Notes: generated from the sequence alone by a model not told the origin. A stretch of DNA of 64,000 bases from Tanypteryx hageni (GCA_028673005.1 CM054116.1:94446707-94510706), one strand, 5' to 3'. Numbered from the stretch's first letter, positions 48,141 through 60,799 are shown. Numbers and translations: made by a program.

Positions 48141-50090
48141 CTCATTCTGCTTTTTGCTCCAAATACCATAACCGGGTCGTTTCGTTTCCCTTTCGTCACG
48201 CTCGTCTCGTCGATAAGGACGCTTTCAGTCTTCTTAAGAGGGAGATCGGGATGATCGCTGGAAAAGTGAGTCATAAAAAAATGACGGCCACAAATGAATT
48301 TTCCTCTCGTTCGTCATAACGGTCGTCCTACCGACTTTATGCGTGGTGGGGTGTTTTTAAATGTTTTCTTCTGGCGGAGAAACTTTATAATAATGATTTT
48401 TTTTAAACATAGGGCAAAGTATCATTCCGTTGAAGTAGATAAATCGGATGTCTTTGGTAGAGACAGACGGCGGAGGTGGGTTGGTCGTCCGGTGGACAGT
48501 CAGAGATGGCTTCTTTAGGAAGCGTTGGACAATGCTGGGCTTTATCTCAAACAAACGTAATATTAAATCCGAAGCTTTAATAAAAGATTTACGGGATTAT
48601 GTACGTGCAGACAGGTGAACAAATAGAGTATAATCAAATCTATAAGGTCTAAAACACGAGGAATAAGACGTAATGTTTATAATGTTTAAATCACAGAAAG
48701 ATACGGATTTACACAGAGTTGAATAAAGACTACAATGAGTAAGAAGTGTTGGTATATATGTACTGCTATTTGTTCTCAAAGCGATAATATTATCTCCGGG
48801 TTAGGTGCACTCCTTTATTTTATTATGTGGAGATGATCCTAAACGTTGATGATTAGCTTCCGAGTATAAATAAAGAAAAAAGACTGGTTTGAAGAGGAAA
48901 TTTCAATTTCATAGTCTATATAGAGATCTAAACCTATTGCTAGAGAACATTTGGGCACAAGCGCAGTAATGTGATAGACCGTGGTCGTATGTGAAGAAGT
49001 TAAGACATTTCGAGTTTAGAAAGTAGCTTTGAACAAGAAAAATAAATTAGACGGAAAAGGAAACAAGTGCCGGTGTGCTGAGTGTAGTCCTGTGAAAGAT
49101 AAGCGCAACAGATTTTATCAAGGATTTGAGGAATGGAGAAGGAAATTGGATTCTGAATAGCTTAACGAACGAAGACAACTAAGAGAAAGCGAAGAAGAAA
49201 CAGTGTAGAAATAGAACATGGCAGGAAACACTGATCTCCAAAAACGAGTGAGATCTATCACCTCATTATTCAGTTTCAGCTATTTACTCAACTTCTTCAA
49301 GTAATTAAGAATGTCGACACAAGAAAGATTGAGCGACAACCAAAATCGATCCCCAATTAGCGAATTCGTAAGGTATTAAAATTTAACTCGGAAATTTAAA
49401 AAATTAACTTGGAAAGAGATTAGCCAATAAAAATTAATGTTATTGTTCCAACGCCTCACTTATATACACAATTTATATGTATTGCCGTAATGAATGGGGT
49501 AGAATTAGATATGAGGAAGCGCAATAAGATTAATTTAGACGAATATATTATAGTCTTATCGGTGCTCGTATTGCATTATTCGCGAGATACATGCGATTGG
49601 TGGTGTTAACAGTAATTTGTATGGTTGCAAGAAAACTTTTAACTTCGCATTATTTTCCATCGACATGACGCGATAATAGCGTTAAAATATTAATTTGAAA
49701 ATAATTTTTCTAAAAATCTGCTACCTCCGATTAGATTTTAAAATTCAATGCAAGGTTTCTGGTGAAAATTTTTAGCATATTTTATTGCATAAAAAAAACA
49801 GCTCTCTCGAGCGGGTAAAGAAGGATTAGGCGGGACAGGGTAGCGTGAGATAAGCACGGCAGTTTATTACTCGCGCCAATTTGAGACTGATGCGCCGTCT
49901 CAGTTTATACCCCAAAGGCGAGTTTAAACATGCAGATGGCTCGGCTCAGCCGGTAGGTAGTGATGTGCGCTACTACCCACCCCTCCAGTTACACATGTGA
50001 TTATATATTATATATTATTATTATATATTATATATATAGGCTCGATGCGGGTGCACCCATGTCGCGTTAATGCATTCACTACCTCAGGTC
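48141..50090. other. Intergenic, nothing firmly recognised
   Basis: AT-rich with a TATATTATTA-type microsatellite at 49998-50035. No gene. Confidence 0.35.
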
Positions 50091-50115
50091 TTACTTTGCG
50101 GAACTGCATTATAAA

Positions 50116-50161
50116 AAAATCAGGAACCACACAACTTTGTACAAAGTTGTTCCTGATTTTC
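50116..50161. repeat. Strong hairpin around a 20-bp palindrome
   Basis: The perfect palindrome ACAACTTTGTACAAAGTTGT (50131-50150) is enclosed by AAATCAGGAA and TTCCTGATTT arms, with only a 3-4 base bulge on the left. Confidence 0.8.
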
Positions 50162-50274
50162 TTATAGACATTCCAACCGCTCGGCCGCGGTAGCGTTTGC
50201 GAGTCAAGCTGCGATATCTATTATTTCGGCGTCTATGTTTCTTCGTCACATGGATCAAGGAACCTAGGAATTTT

Positions 50275-50540
50275 TTCTCTAGTTAAAATTCCCTTCCCGC
50301 ACTTAGCAAAACACTTGTTCTCAGAAGATCACATCGGTGAATTCGAGTGGATAGCCCCCATTTCGAAAACAAAGGTCGCCGCTTAGATCTCTTGGAACAG
50401 TTGGAGATCACTTCCCACCGATCCCTTTCACAGTGCCAGACATTCTTCAAACCCTGGATTGACCCCCTCCCCACCATGCCTTTCCTGGCGTACCTTTCCC
50501 TCTGGTTTTCTCCATCCTCTCTTCTAGGAATTTTTTAATT
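50275..50540 (+). pseudogene. Penelope-like GIY-YIG endonuclease C-terminal relic
   Basis: In one frame AKHLFSEDHIGEFEWI, then after a frameshift FENKGRRLDLLEQLEIT. These match AKHLLEHGH...F and [13 protein letters not shown] in the intact stretch at 8299-8631, in the same order and spacing. The catalytic GIY-YIG part is missing. A second, more decayed Penelope-like copy on the opposite strand to the first. Confidence 0.7.
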
Positions 50541-50894
50541 GTGATATTTCTTTTATTTTAAAAGTATTAGTATTGAGTTAGTAATCGTTGGATGTTAACG
50601 CGCAACGCACGTTTTCATCCACGAGTTCAAACTACAGTAGCAGTCGATCACGAAGAGTGAAAATTTTCAGTGCGAAAGAGTACGTAATAGGACTGTGGGT
50701 GTATTGCAGTGCTAAGTGGCTTTTCTTAGGGGTTTGCTTCTCTGTGCTACTGATTCCTCCGAGAAGGCTTTCATTTCGGCTGTCCTATAACGTGGGCCTA
50801 CTGCATTCATTTTAGTGTACTGTAAGTACGCGCCATAGATTTCATTTAATTCTATTTTTTCATTGAGCTTTATTGTGTCATTCGTATCGTAGAG

Positions 50895-53000
50895 CAGTGC
50901 TCCGCAACCGGTGTGCCGCGGGAAAATATTTTCGGTTATTATTCTCAAGTTAAGACCACAAAAACGGAATCTCTCATGAAGAGCGTTACTTTATAGCAGG
51001 ATTTTCCACACTGTTTTTGTTACTTGAAACCCAAACCAAGTCGCTTCGTAACCGGAAAATTTTCTATTTTTATCATACATTTATACCGTAATCCGGACGA
51101 TTTAAAAGAAAGTGCACTTTAGCAATAATTTTATTATTATTTGCCGGAAAGTTTTCTTTTTTTAAATTTTTGTTGGTTACAGGGTGATAAAATGTTCTGG
51201 TATCGTGAAATTTAGAACGGTGTGCCGTGAAATTCTGTGGTTGCGGAAAGGTCAGGAGTAGACAAATTTTTCAGAGCGCACGACATATTAACGCGTTAAT
51301 AGCTCAATAATTATAGTATTTGAAAATATTTCACTATCCGGGAATACTATTGCAGATACCATTAATGATGCTGCTGTAGATTTGAGAGATCGGTTAAAAT
51401 CGGAGTCAATTAAAGTTCGGTCGTATTCCATCGCAGTTGATGAAACTTGGAATTTTCAAAGTATCTGCCATTTATCTAGATTTATTCGTGACTGTGATCT
51501 AAATTTCAAAGTGACTGAAGAGTTGCCGGAACTCGTTCCCATATATGACGCGGCTACCGATCAGGAAATTAAAATTAATTTTGATAAAATATAATCTTCC
51601 GCTTACCAAACTTGTGTTTTTGGTTACTGACGGTGCCCCACTGATGGCTGAAATAAATAATGGCGTTTTGGGTTAATTGAAAAGGTAACGAGTCGAAAAT
51701 GAAATTTTTGCTGACATTTTCAATGTACTATATTACAGCAAGAGGTTTTATGCACCTAAGTTTTAAATTTGTCAATTGAGATTATACAATAATCCAAGAG
51801 GTTGATTAGCCATAAATACACACACATACACTCAATTGAGACTACATAAAAATAATAATAAAATAAAAATAATAAAAATGCATAAAAAATAAGAAAAAAT
51901 AAATAAAATTTTTAAAATGTTTTATAAATACTTATAGATTCAATAAAAAAAAACACGTCGCCGCGCAGTTACGATGTGACAGTGTTGCATGTGTAGTTTT
52001 CATGGAAAGGAGGCCGAGACAGTTATTTCTTTTCAATTAAAAATTAACTGTTTTTGAATTATCGGTCTATTAAAAGGGATAGTAGTCAACGCTTAGAAAT
52101 GGATTTGTGATTGCAAATGGTATAGTTAAAAAGGAAATCAATAAATGATTAAACAAATTGTGAGGAAATCGACGAAGTAGTCTGCCGAGACCCTCAGTAA
52201 CTTTCAAATGGTTAGCGAAAAATAAGATTGGGAACCGGTGTTATACCGAGCGAAGCTCGTTGGCTGGTTTTCAGAAGGTGCCGAAAAGATGTTTCGTTCT
52301 GCGGAAAGAAATGATTTTACTTTTGGAAAAGAAGGGACATGATAACAGAATTTGCACGCAATAAACGGATTCAGGATTTGATATTATTAGTCGATTTGAC
52401 GGGATATTAAACGAATTGAACATAAAATTATAATCACACTTTTAGGAGAATTAATAAAATAAATTGACACGTTTCCATTGCCTTACCGCACTAAGTAAAT
52501 CGCTTTCCAGTTTAGAATTTAAGAAATGTTCAGCAAAAATCGAAGCATTCAAAATTGAGTTTGAGCAGATTCAGATATTTTTAATCGCAAAGAAAAAGGA
52601 TTTTCTTCATGAAGTTTTCCAGTATATTTTGATATTGAAAAGTCAGCCGACTTTATTCAGATGGCATTAATTTAAGTTCAGTATAAAAGTGAGATTAAGA
52701 CAAAGTTTAATGAGGGCGGTTCCCGAATGCTATTCAAATTTGTCGGACCGTTTTGTAGAAATGAGCAAATTTTTCTACCAGGATGATAGCGTTATTCGGT
52801 AACATATACCTTTGCGAGCAACTGCTTTCATTAGTTAAAAAATAATAAAACCCAGCAGCAACTGCATGCGGATTTTGATTAGCTTACGGCGAAGATAAGG
52901 CGCCAGTTTTCAAATATACAGCATATTTAAACTGCATCAATATTTTTAGATGTTTACCTAAAAGTGCATGTGTTCATTTAAATAAAATACATGTGTTCAT
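50895..53000 (+). pseudogene. Decayed GTF2IRD2-like hAT transposase with left terminus
   Basis: The left end at 50895 is CAGTGCTCCGCAACCGGTGT followed by GCCGCGG, a hAT terminus. Coding similarity starts near 51317 with GNTIADTINDAAVDL and runs through 51382-51594 (RSYSIAVDETWNFQS, where the family has a conserved Asp before the Glu; then VTEELPELVPIYD). It continues after a frameshift with KLVFLVTDGAPLMAEINNG, includes LLEKKGHDN and LNELNIKL around 52300-52430, then SLSSLEFKKCSAKIEAFKIEF at 52490-52556 and a degraded CEQLLSLVK near 52815. Many stops and frameshifts show an old inactive copy. The right end was not found. Confidence 0.78.
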
Positions 53001-53035
53001 TTAAATAAAATACATGCGTTCATTTAAATAAAATG
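52960..53035. repeat. Short tandem repeat, 24-bp unit, 3 copies
   Basis: The unit GTGTTCATTTAAATAAAATA followed by CAT is repeated three times with one or two changes. Confidence 0.85.
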
Positions 53036-54330
53036 ACATTTCATGTCAGTATTAGATATAATTAATAAATGGAAGGCCGTATTCACGCTACATCTCCTCC
53101 CTCGCCTCCTCCAATCACCCTACGGCCCCATGATATGGAAGTTACCTTAAAAGGGCCTCAATGTTCCTTCGACTTTGACTTGCCTGGATTACACGATTTT
53201 TATCCGTATTAGGCCGTCTTACAGTGAGATAACATGAAAAATAATATGCAATGTGAATGAAATTATTTTATTCGTGGTGTACAAAGTTTTAATGTTCATG
53301 GTACATAGTTTGTTCAGCAATAAATTCTAAATTTCATTCCTACTTATCCTATAGCCTCTAAAGTTTTTCCCTTTTCGGATAATTTCTGTGCCAAGATTAT
53401 TTTTAAATTTTATAATTGTAATATAGAATATCAAATACGTCGATTTAAAAACGTACATCATCGTAAGTACGAATTCTTAATTCGTTATTAGGAATTTTAA
53501 ACTTCTAATTTCCCGCATTTAAATATTTTCTTCCCCTGTTGAAGTTAAAGAGCTCGCCGAAAGATGTAGCACCACTATTGCTACCTGAATGCTCACTCAT
53601 ACCCTCATACGGTTGGCCGAGTCGAGCGGGTTTAGGAAATTTTTTCTGTTAAGTAATTTTGAATTTGAAATAGTTTATAAACAAAATGACATTTAAGTTT
53701 GACTTCACTTACACGCCTACCTAACATAATAAGTGTCGAATTTTAAGGATCATGGCTAAGTTTTGATTCATTATTATACTTTGAGGGATTATTTCTCGGT
53801 TTTATAGAACGTTTAGATAATTTCAAAACAATATCGATGACTTGAAGATTCTCTAAAAAAGTTTCAATTATAATATATCTGTGGGATTTATACAGTTTTT
53901 ATACGTTAAAGTTAGTTTAATTAAAATAAAATAAATTGGAATAATTTCTAACAGAAAGTTCCACATGCAGATTACCTATTCAATTCAGCTGCAATGATAT
54001 TAACCACAATTATAATTTTTACATAAGAATGTATAAAATATAAGGTAGCTCATGGAACTTCTGAAATAGGAGCTTATTAACTAAATTAGAGCAATTCTAT
54101 AACAATTTTAAATTTCCGTAATAGCAATCGTGCGAAAACTGTAATTTATGAAATAATTAAAGTAAAAAGAAAATGAAAAATATATATTAATCAGTTAAGG
54201 AGAATATGAAAAATATATTTGCATAATGCAAGAATGAAATAGTCGAGTTATGACATGTGACGCATGAAATAAATAGGAGAACAAGTATTCCGTAGGTAAT
54301 AAATTTGTCGCTAGTTCCTTTTGTTGTGAT
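53036..54330. other. Intergenic, nothing firmly recognised
   Basis: AT-rich. No gene or bounded repeat. Confidence 0.35.
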
Positions 54331-54335
54331 AATCG

Positions 54336-55002
54336 TTACAACTCGCCTTTGCGTAGAACATAACCTTCAGGGCAACTTAGTATACGTGGGTGGCGTGAAA
54401 GCTCTAATGAAGCGAAGAGATCCAGCATTGCAATCGACACATCGCTTCTGGTTCGTCGGGCAATCTCGATAACGGAAGGTAGAATGAAGGCGCGCTCCGG
54501 TTTTTTAGTCATGGAAATTTCTGCCGGAAATGCTGACATCACGGCCATTTGATAATTATCCCGAACTTCTGTATCTACTATCGCCTTTGGCTGCATCCAT
54601 AGTAGCCCGCAAAAAGTCAACGCGGTCCCTTTCAAACTCAAATTTTTTTCGATACATCACCTTTCGAAAACGAAGATTTACGGCGCTTCGCACGACGAAT
54701 TCGTACGCGTTCATCTCGAAGACCTGTGCCGAAAGCAAAGATTTCGAAGCCAATCAATTCGTCAGAAAATAAATTCCCGAACGAGAACCATGCAGATTTA
54801 GACGAGAAAGGTTTGACTGCAATTCACGCAATTCTGCAAGCAGGGGAGGCCCGAGGTATTTTGGAGCCCATAAATTTTCATTAAGATATTTTAAAAAGAA
54901 ATTTTGCATGTACTCATTGCTCCGTAAAATAATTGGTAATTGAACAGGAAAATTAATTTCATCTAGATTCCCGCCTGTTCCGCGATATATATCGGTATCC
55001 AA
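54336..55002 (-). pseudogene. Unassigned broken reading-frame cluster
   Basis: Read on the minus strand, 55002-54754 (beginning MDTDIYRGTGGNLDEI) passes a single TGA into 54753-54556 (MASKSLLSAQVFEMNAYEFV, then RKKFEFERDRVDFLRATMDA). A one-base shift near 54580 leads into a frame ending at 54336 (QMAVMSAFPAEIS, ILPSVIEIARRTRSDVSIAM, CPEGYVLRKGEL). Together they suggest a protein segment of about 225 residues with ordinary amino-acid composition. I do not recognise the family. It could be a relic of a transposon gene, an endogenous viral gene or a host retrocopy; a chance alignment of frames is also possible. Confidence 0.4.
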
Positions 55003-55029
55003 CTCTTATTCATTCGTAAGTAATGTATA

Positions 55030-55110
55030 GATAGATGATCGGGTTAGCGCCCACAATACTCTGGCGCCCCGGGCGGCCGCCCGGTTCGCCCGTAGCTCGG
55101 GCCTGCCCTG
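55030..55110. repeat. hAT-terminus-like GC-rich fragment
   Basis: In reverse complement CAGGGCAGGCCCGAGCTACG, then CGGGCGGCCGCCCGGGGCGCC. Similar to the terminus at 39723. No partner end was identified. Confidence 0.45.
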
Positions 55111-55626
55111 TTTGCAGCCATTTGAGCGTTTCCTCCCATCTCCACCTCGCGCCGTGTTCTTCCCGTCCGCGCTCTCCTTCCCTCTTCCATCTGCCAAAGG
55201 TAAAATGAGAGCAAGGAGAGCGGCGCATTTTTCGAGTTGACGGCCTGATCGCGGGGTGCGGGTTTGAGTAACGCCTACGAGTAAGCACCATCATCGAAGC
55301 CGTTGGACATTAGAATTGACGGCCTCAGATAGGCCTGATTTAACTGATGCGAAATGACTTCCACCTGAGAGAAAGGAAAAAAGTGGCGACGAGACATTCG
55401 TAGCGCAAGGCGACACTGCGGAAACAAATAGGGAAAACATTTCTGCTAAGCAGTCAGTGGACGCAGAATTATGCCTCGTGGGTTCAAGTTGGTACATCTC
55501 GACCCCTCCCACCGCAAGTCGTGGAGACTGAAAATTGAAAACTTAGGAAATTATGAATCGTTCAAAAAATTTTGAAAAATATTTATTTTTCATGCTCGTC
55601 ATTGCAAAGATATTAATAAAAGAATC

Positions 55627-57385
55627 TTAATCGCTCTCTGTCGATACGTCTCCATCTGAGTCTGTTTGTGATTCTATTGTTTCAGTGATATCGGTATCCG
55701 AGAGGAGTTCAATAACTGTCCCTGATAAATGTTTCAATTTATTTGGTTGTAATTTCCTAATGCTTGAAATGTAAGGATCGGAAGATACCATTAACCAATT
55801 AAAGACATCTTCCATCATTTTCACTCTTGAACATTTCCTCTTAAACTCTTCATAATATTTCTTAATATCTTTTAGCTTTTTCAGATAATTTCCCGATTGG
55901 TAATAAAACAGATGATATGACCTGAGAGCTATGAATTAATATTTTATGCGCCCTAGTAGTCATGTAATACCACGGGTACTCTGCCACGTACACCCTTGCT
56001 GTTTCCAAAGTGTATTCTTGAAATTTTTCTATACTGATCTTGTACCCGCTTGAAAGAGTTTGTAATATCACTCGAAATATTTTTACAATATGATCATCTA
56101 AACCTGTGATTGAAGAAGTTACTGACGACTTTTCAAAAAATCTTCGAGCTGTATTGCCACCATTGGCATTTCCGTATCCAGGTTTCGGTCGATCAACAAT
56201 AAGACGCAATTGTGACTTGAACTCAGTTTGTATTCTTTGTTTACTTTCAGCGACTTTACTCTTGTCTTTTCCACCACGCGCCCGCCATTTGCCAATACAA
56301 ACTTTATATGAAAAGTGCAATAAGCATTCAAAAAAACGAATCCAGGCATGTAAAGTCGATAGCCCAAAACGTAATTATGATTTGTCTATCTTCCTCTGCA
56401 GAACTTTATCAATGTTATTAAAATTCTGTGAAGTGGCACCACACAAATAACATCTTTTTGTAGATTTATTTTCCGACTCTGCGTTACAGACTTTTTCGTC
56501 TATCATCGTGAATAACATTTCGTGTTTCACAAATATTTATTTTCCTTCGTGTGATATTTTTGAATGGATAAGAGCTTCTATTTGCCGCTCAATATACCCC
56601 TTTTCACATAAAATAACGTCTGCATTTTCGGGAATAAACTGCATTCTTATTGGTCTACAATACCTGGTCGAGGATTTTGCCATATAACAGTTTTTCTTTT
56701 TGATTCAGGATCACCAGACACGAGCTTCAGAGGCACAAAAGAGGTTAAAAATATACTTGCATCCGAGTTTTTGCCATTCTCGAATCTCTGTTTGTACTCA
56801 CTTTACCCACAGCTTCCGTCAGAACTCCACTTAGAAATAAGATACAAATTATTTAGTTGTTCCTGTTTCATTGTAGTGATCACTTCACGCTGAACCTGAA
56901 ATATTCGCTAAGTCGTGTGGTCTAATAAACACTGCAAAGTAAGTTCTGCACTATACTCTGTTATTGCGATATTAATGGTAGATTCAGGATAGCAACGCTT
57001 TTTGGCTCACCTAACTGTTTTATGGTTGGGATAAATTTTGCAGTTGTTGTCTCTTGCCGCTGATCTGATGACATTATATTGATGTCTTGTTAACTTTGAT
57101 TTGATCACCATTGATAAGGCTTGATCATCAAATAATAGAATGAAAGCCTGTTCACTCTCTTTCCAAGCTTTCCTATATTTTGATGCCCTCGTTGGTGTCG
57201 AACCTGTTACATTCTGTATAACTTTTGCAGCATCCAAATTGCCGGATGCAAGAAGGCTTATTTGAGTAGCATGTGATAAAGCTGAAGTACTCTGCGTTGA
57301 ACGAATATATTCAGTTTTTCGCCGCTTTGATCTTTCACTACAACTGGTGAACTCGATTTCAGGGCGACCACGACCGCTTACGTTC
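55627..57385 (-). pseudogene. Broken RAG1/Transib-like transposase
   Basis: Pieces occur in the order expected for one protein. SGRGRPEIEFTSCSERSKRR, then DAAKVIQNVTG and the frame 57237-57007. KRCYPESTINIAITE (about 56990). SSDGSCG then SEYKQRFENG, TSFVPLKL and VIWQNPRPG (56830-56660). MIDEKVC then KRCYLCGAT (about 56510-56440). GLSTLHAWIRFFECLLHFSY. GNANGGNTARRFF, YPWYYM and HKILIH (56320-55862). IGKLSEKA then a shift into KDIKKYYEEFKRKCSR and MEDVFNWLMVSSDPYISSI (55824-55627). The Asp of SSDGS, the Asp of MIDEK, the CxxC, the HKxLxH pair and the LSE motif follow the order of D600, D708, C727/C730, H937/H942 and the E962 region of RAG1. At least three in-frame stops and several frameshifts kill it, and a short deletion removes the expected third acidic residue. 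The family link is my inference from motif order. Confidence 0.6.
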
Positions 57386-57769
57386 TCACACTATGTCATC
57401 TCGCTCCCTGGGAACGTGATGCCGCTATTAAGCCAAACTTCATTCTTACGAATAAAGTAATAATGTCTTCTCGATTCATCTTGCCACTTTGACTTCAAAT
57501 GAAAAAATATTGCGATAAAAATTCTTTCATTACACTGTGTGCCCCTATGCAAATGTTCATTTGGCGCCTCCCTTCCCCCAAGCATGCACATGCAACATTT
57601 CGAACATAATAAGTTTAATAAAGTACATTAAAAAGGACAAAGTCGGTATAAGGGTAAAATAATAAAATACATATGCAAGATTCATATATGTATTTATTAT
57701 GTACTAAATCAACGCTTTAAACGTAAAAAACAGAAATACAAGTTACAGAAAAAAGAATAAAAACTACAA

Positions 57770-60270
57770 ATTCACCTTTCTGGCTTTAATACAAGCAAAT
57801 TCATCTGTTATTGTGTCAATACTAATCTTATTTAAAATATCATTTTCAATAGCAATCGTCGAAAGGCCTACTAACCGCTCCTGTGACATTGTCGAGCGTA
57901 AATAGTTTTTAATTATCTTTAATTTTGAGAACGATCTTTCTCCTGTTGCAATTGATACTGGAAGAGTTAATAATATTCTTAAAGCAATGACAATATTACA
58001 AAAGGCAGTTTCCAGGTAATTTTTATAAATTTCTCTTCAAACGATTAGTGGTGAGTTGTAATTATTAAAACTAATAAAATCTTTTACAGCAATAAGCTCC
58101 TCATAAAATTCAACGCCATTCAAATTTTTATTGTTCCCACTCATCAAGACTGATTCTAAATTTAGACAAAATTTTTTTGATTCACTTGGTGGGAATGCTT
58201 TCAATTTAAAAAAAAATCGTATAAAAATTGAAATAGCTTTCGTGTTTTTTTAATAATTCAAACCGTTCTCCTATGGAATTATGAATTGTATCCAAGATAG
58301 CCTAATAAAAAGAAATTTTAAATTTCTCTTTTGGAGGAATAAATATTTCTTCCTTATTTTCATATTAAAAAACTGTTTTGTTTTGCGTTTTCTAAAAGTA
58401 GCTTCACTCTTGAACTCTTCTTGTAAATCTAACGCTTCGCCTAATGTTTTGGCATCGTCAATAGTTTTGTCAAAGCTTTTTTCTGATTGGCATTCCTTAA
58501 TGAAGGATAAAAGAGAATTAACTGACTCTAAAAATGTTGCTAAATCTGCATTTTGCTGTTGCAAAACCTTACATATGACATTGACCCTGTTAAGAATATT
58601 GTATCACACCACAACTGAGCACAAAAATTCAAAATCCTTTATTTTTGAAGCTAAGACTCGAGCTTCAAATTTTGTTTTTACATCTGACTTATCCAGTTCT
58701 AACTCTATTAGGGCATCGTAGATCTATCCAATATTATACCTTAAGGGACGTTTGGCGTTAACCTCAACTCCCATCTCGTATCGGACAGAGGTTTTAGAGT
58801 AATTTTTTTGACATTTTTGAGTAATGTGTCCCACCGTTTTGTGGAAGCACTGAAAACTTGTATAATTCTTGAATTGTGTCAAAAAATCAACAATTTACAA
58901 TTAATTTTAGCAGTATCATTAACTATTAAGTTTAAAGATTGGACTCTACATGAGATAAAGAAAGCTCGAGGGTTCATTTGTAAAATATGCTTTTCAAGCC
59001 CGTGATGGTTCCCCTTTATATTGGCAGCATTATCATATCCCTGCCCTCTTAAGTCGTCAATATTTAAGTTTAAATCTTTAAGAATTTTTGTTAAATGGTT
59101 GGATAAAAACTCTCCAGTCGCGTCTGTAATTTCTATGAATCCCAGGAAACTTTCTTCAATGGAAACATTACTTTCGTTGACGTTAACATAACGTGCAATG
59201 ATTGACATCTGTTGTGTGTGGCTGACATCAGGTGTGCAGTCTAGCATAATTGAAAAATATTTCGATTTTTCAATACGACTTGTAATGCAATTTAAGATAC
59301 TTTTTGAAAGTATGCCTATTATCTTATTCTGGATATTCTTTCCTAAATAGTGGACAGTATTTTGGTTTGTTTGAGCTTTTTCTACATGTTTTGACATAAC
59401 AATATCAAATTGTGAAAATAATTCTATTAATTTTAGAAAGTTACCATTATTTCGCTCATACAGCTTATCACCTCGAAAAGCTAAACATTGACTCCCCAAG
59501 TTTTTACTATCTCTATTATTCTTTCCGTGACCTCCCTCCAATGCCGTTTTTCTGAAGCATATAATTTTTCTACTTCACAGTATATTGTACTGAAATTTTT
59601 AAATTTTTCTTTAAAAAATACCCCTCTCTTAAATTACTTAAATGACTTTTACTGCGCTCGTGGGTACTTAAGGTAACTTAAATTTTGCCAGTTATTGTAA
59701 CCTGTCGATATTAACTGATTATTTGAGACAGTTAAAAATTTTGCAACAGAAGCAAAATACACAGTTCCCCTTCACGGAATATACGACCTAGTCTCTATGA
59801 GTATTTTCTTTGTTAGTCAATTTCCTAACATAGTAAGCCTGACTGAAATTACGACCAGTACTATATCTTGGAAAATCAAAATTTTCTATTTGTACTGGGC
59901 CTCTTTCAATTATGATCTTTCTTATTTTGTCACTTATCAGCAAAGGCCAAGTTGCAGGGTCTGCTACGTCGAAAGCCACACTTCTGTCTTCTACATTAAT
60001 GTCTTCAAGTGTTGGTTTCAGCTCTTCGTTTTTCACTTCGGCTTGAGAAATGCCAAATTCACAAATTTTGACGGTTCCCTTTTCTGCCTCGTCAACTTTT
60101 TCTTCTTAATTCTTAATCTCAGATATCATATTTCCAAGACTGTGTTCAGTGTGTTCACCGAGTTCTTGATTCGCGATGTCCCTCTTCAAATACTTTTTCA
60201 ACGAGCCCTTGTGCCTATGCAGCTCCAGTTCCCTCTCAGCTTTTCGTTTCTTGTTTCCATTTTCGACGGC
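57770..60270 (-). pseudogene. Broken ZMYM1-like (TTF-type finger) hAT transposase
   Basis: Starts near 60270 with GNKKRKAERELELHRHKGSL. Then DPATWPLLISDKIRKIIIER and FDFPRYSTGRNFSQAYYVRK in 60036-59788, followed by FCFCCKIF of the TTF-type finger across frameshifts. The catalytic core is the long frame 59541-58879: SIMLDCTPDVSHTQQMSII with the first Asp, and DDLRGQGYDNAANIKG with the second. A further stretch, 58564-58271, holds a helical linker. The C-terminal hAT dimerisation segment (VIALRILLTLPVSIATGERS, FSKLKIIKNYLRSTMSQERL) reads at about 58000-57870. Several stops and frameshifts are present. Terminal repeats were not resolved. Relatives are abundant in arthropods as ZMYM1- or TTF-finger-like proteins. 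Confidence 0.85.
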
Positions 60271-60477
60271 TAAAAAATTATATTTTATAAATTATAATTT
60301 ATAATGCTGATTAGCTAATGCTAATGGAATATAATGATAATTGATAGTAGAATAGAAAAGACAGTTTCAGCGCAGCGATAGTGACGCCGCCTGCCGGTAG
60401 AAACTGTAAGCTATAGATAAACAAAAGATAAACGTAATGACGTCATAACAAAAGACGATCGTAATGCGCAATGTTAG

Positions 60478-60712
60478 GTTGGTATCTTGGAAGGCGGTAA
60501 ATTTGAATCGAGTTAAAATTTTGCTGTTGGTATCTTGGAAGGTGGTAAATTTGAATCTAGTCAAAATTTTGCAGATGGTATCTTGGAAGGCGGTAAATTT
60601 GAATCGAGTTAAAATTTTGCTGTTGGTATTTTGGATGGCGGCGGATTCGAATCGAATTAAACTTTCTGGGTTGGTATTTTGGATGGCGGCGGATTTGAGT
60701 ACGTTAAAATGA
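60478..60712. repeat. 48-bp minisatellite, 5 units, open on both strands
   Basis: Units start at 60478, 60526, 60574, 60622 and 60670 with exactly 48-bp spacing; the unit begins GTTGGTATCTTGGAAGGCGG. Because 48 is a multiple of three, both strands read as 16-residue repeats (plus: LVSWKAVNLNRVKILL; minus: RFKFTAFQDTNSKILT). The last two units share newer substitutions. Confidence 0.9.
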
Positions 60713-60799
60713 AGCGAAATATTGAGCAGGTTGATCAAGTTTTTTTATTTCCAATAAAAGACAATCATTATTACTTTATAAATACACACAACAAAAATA

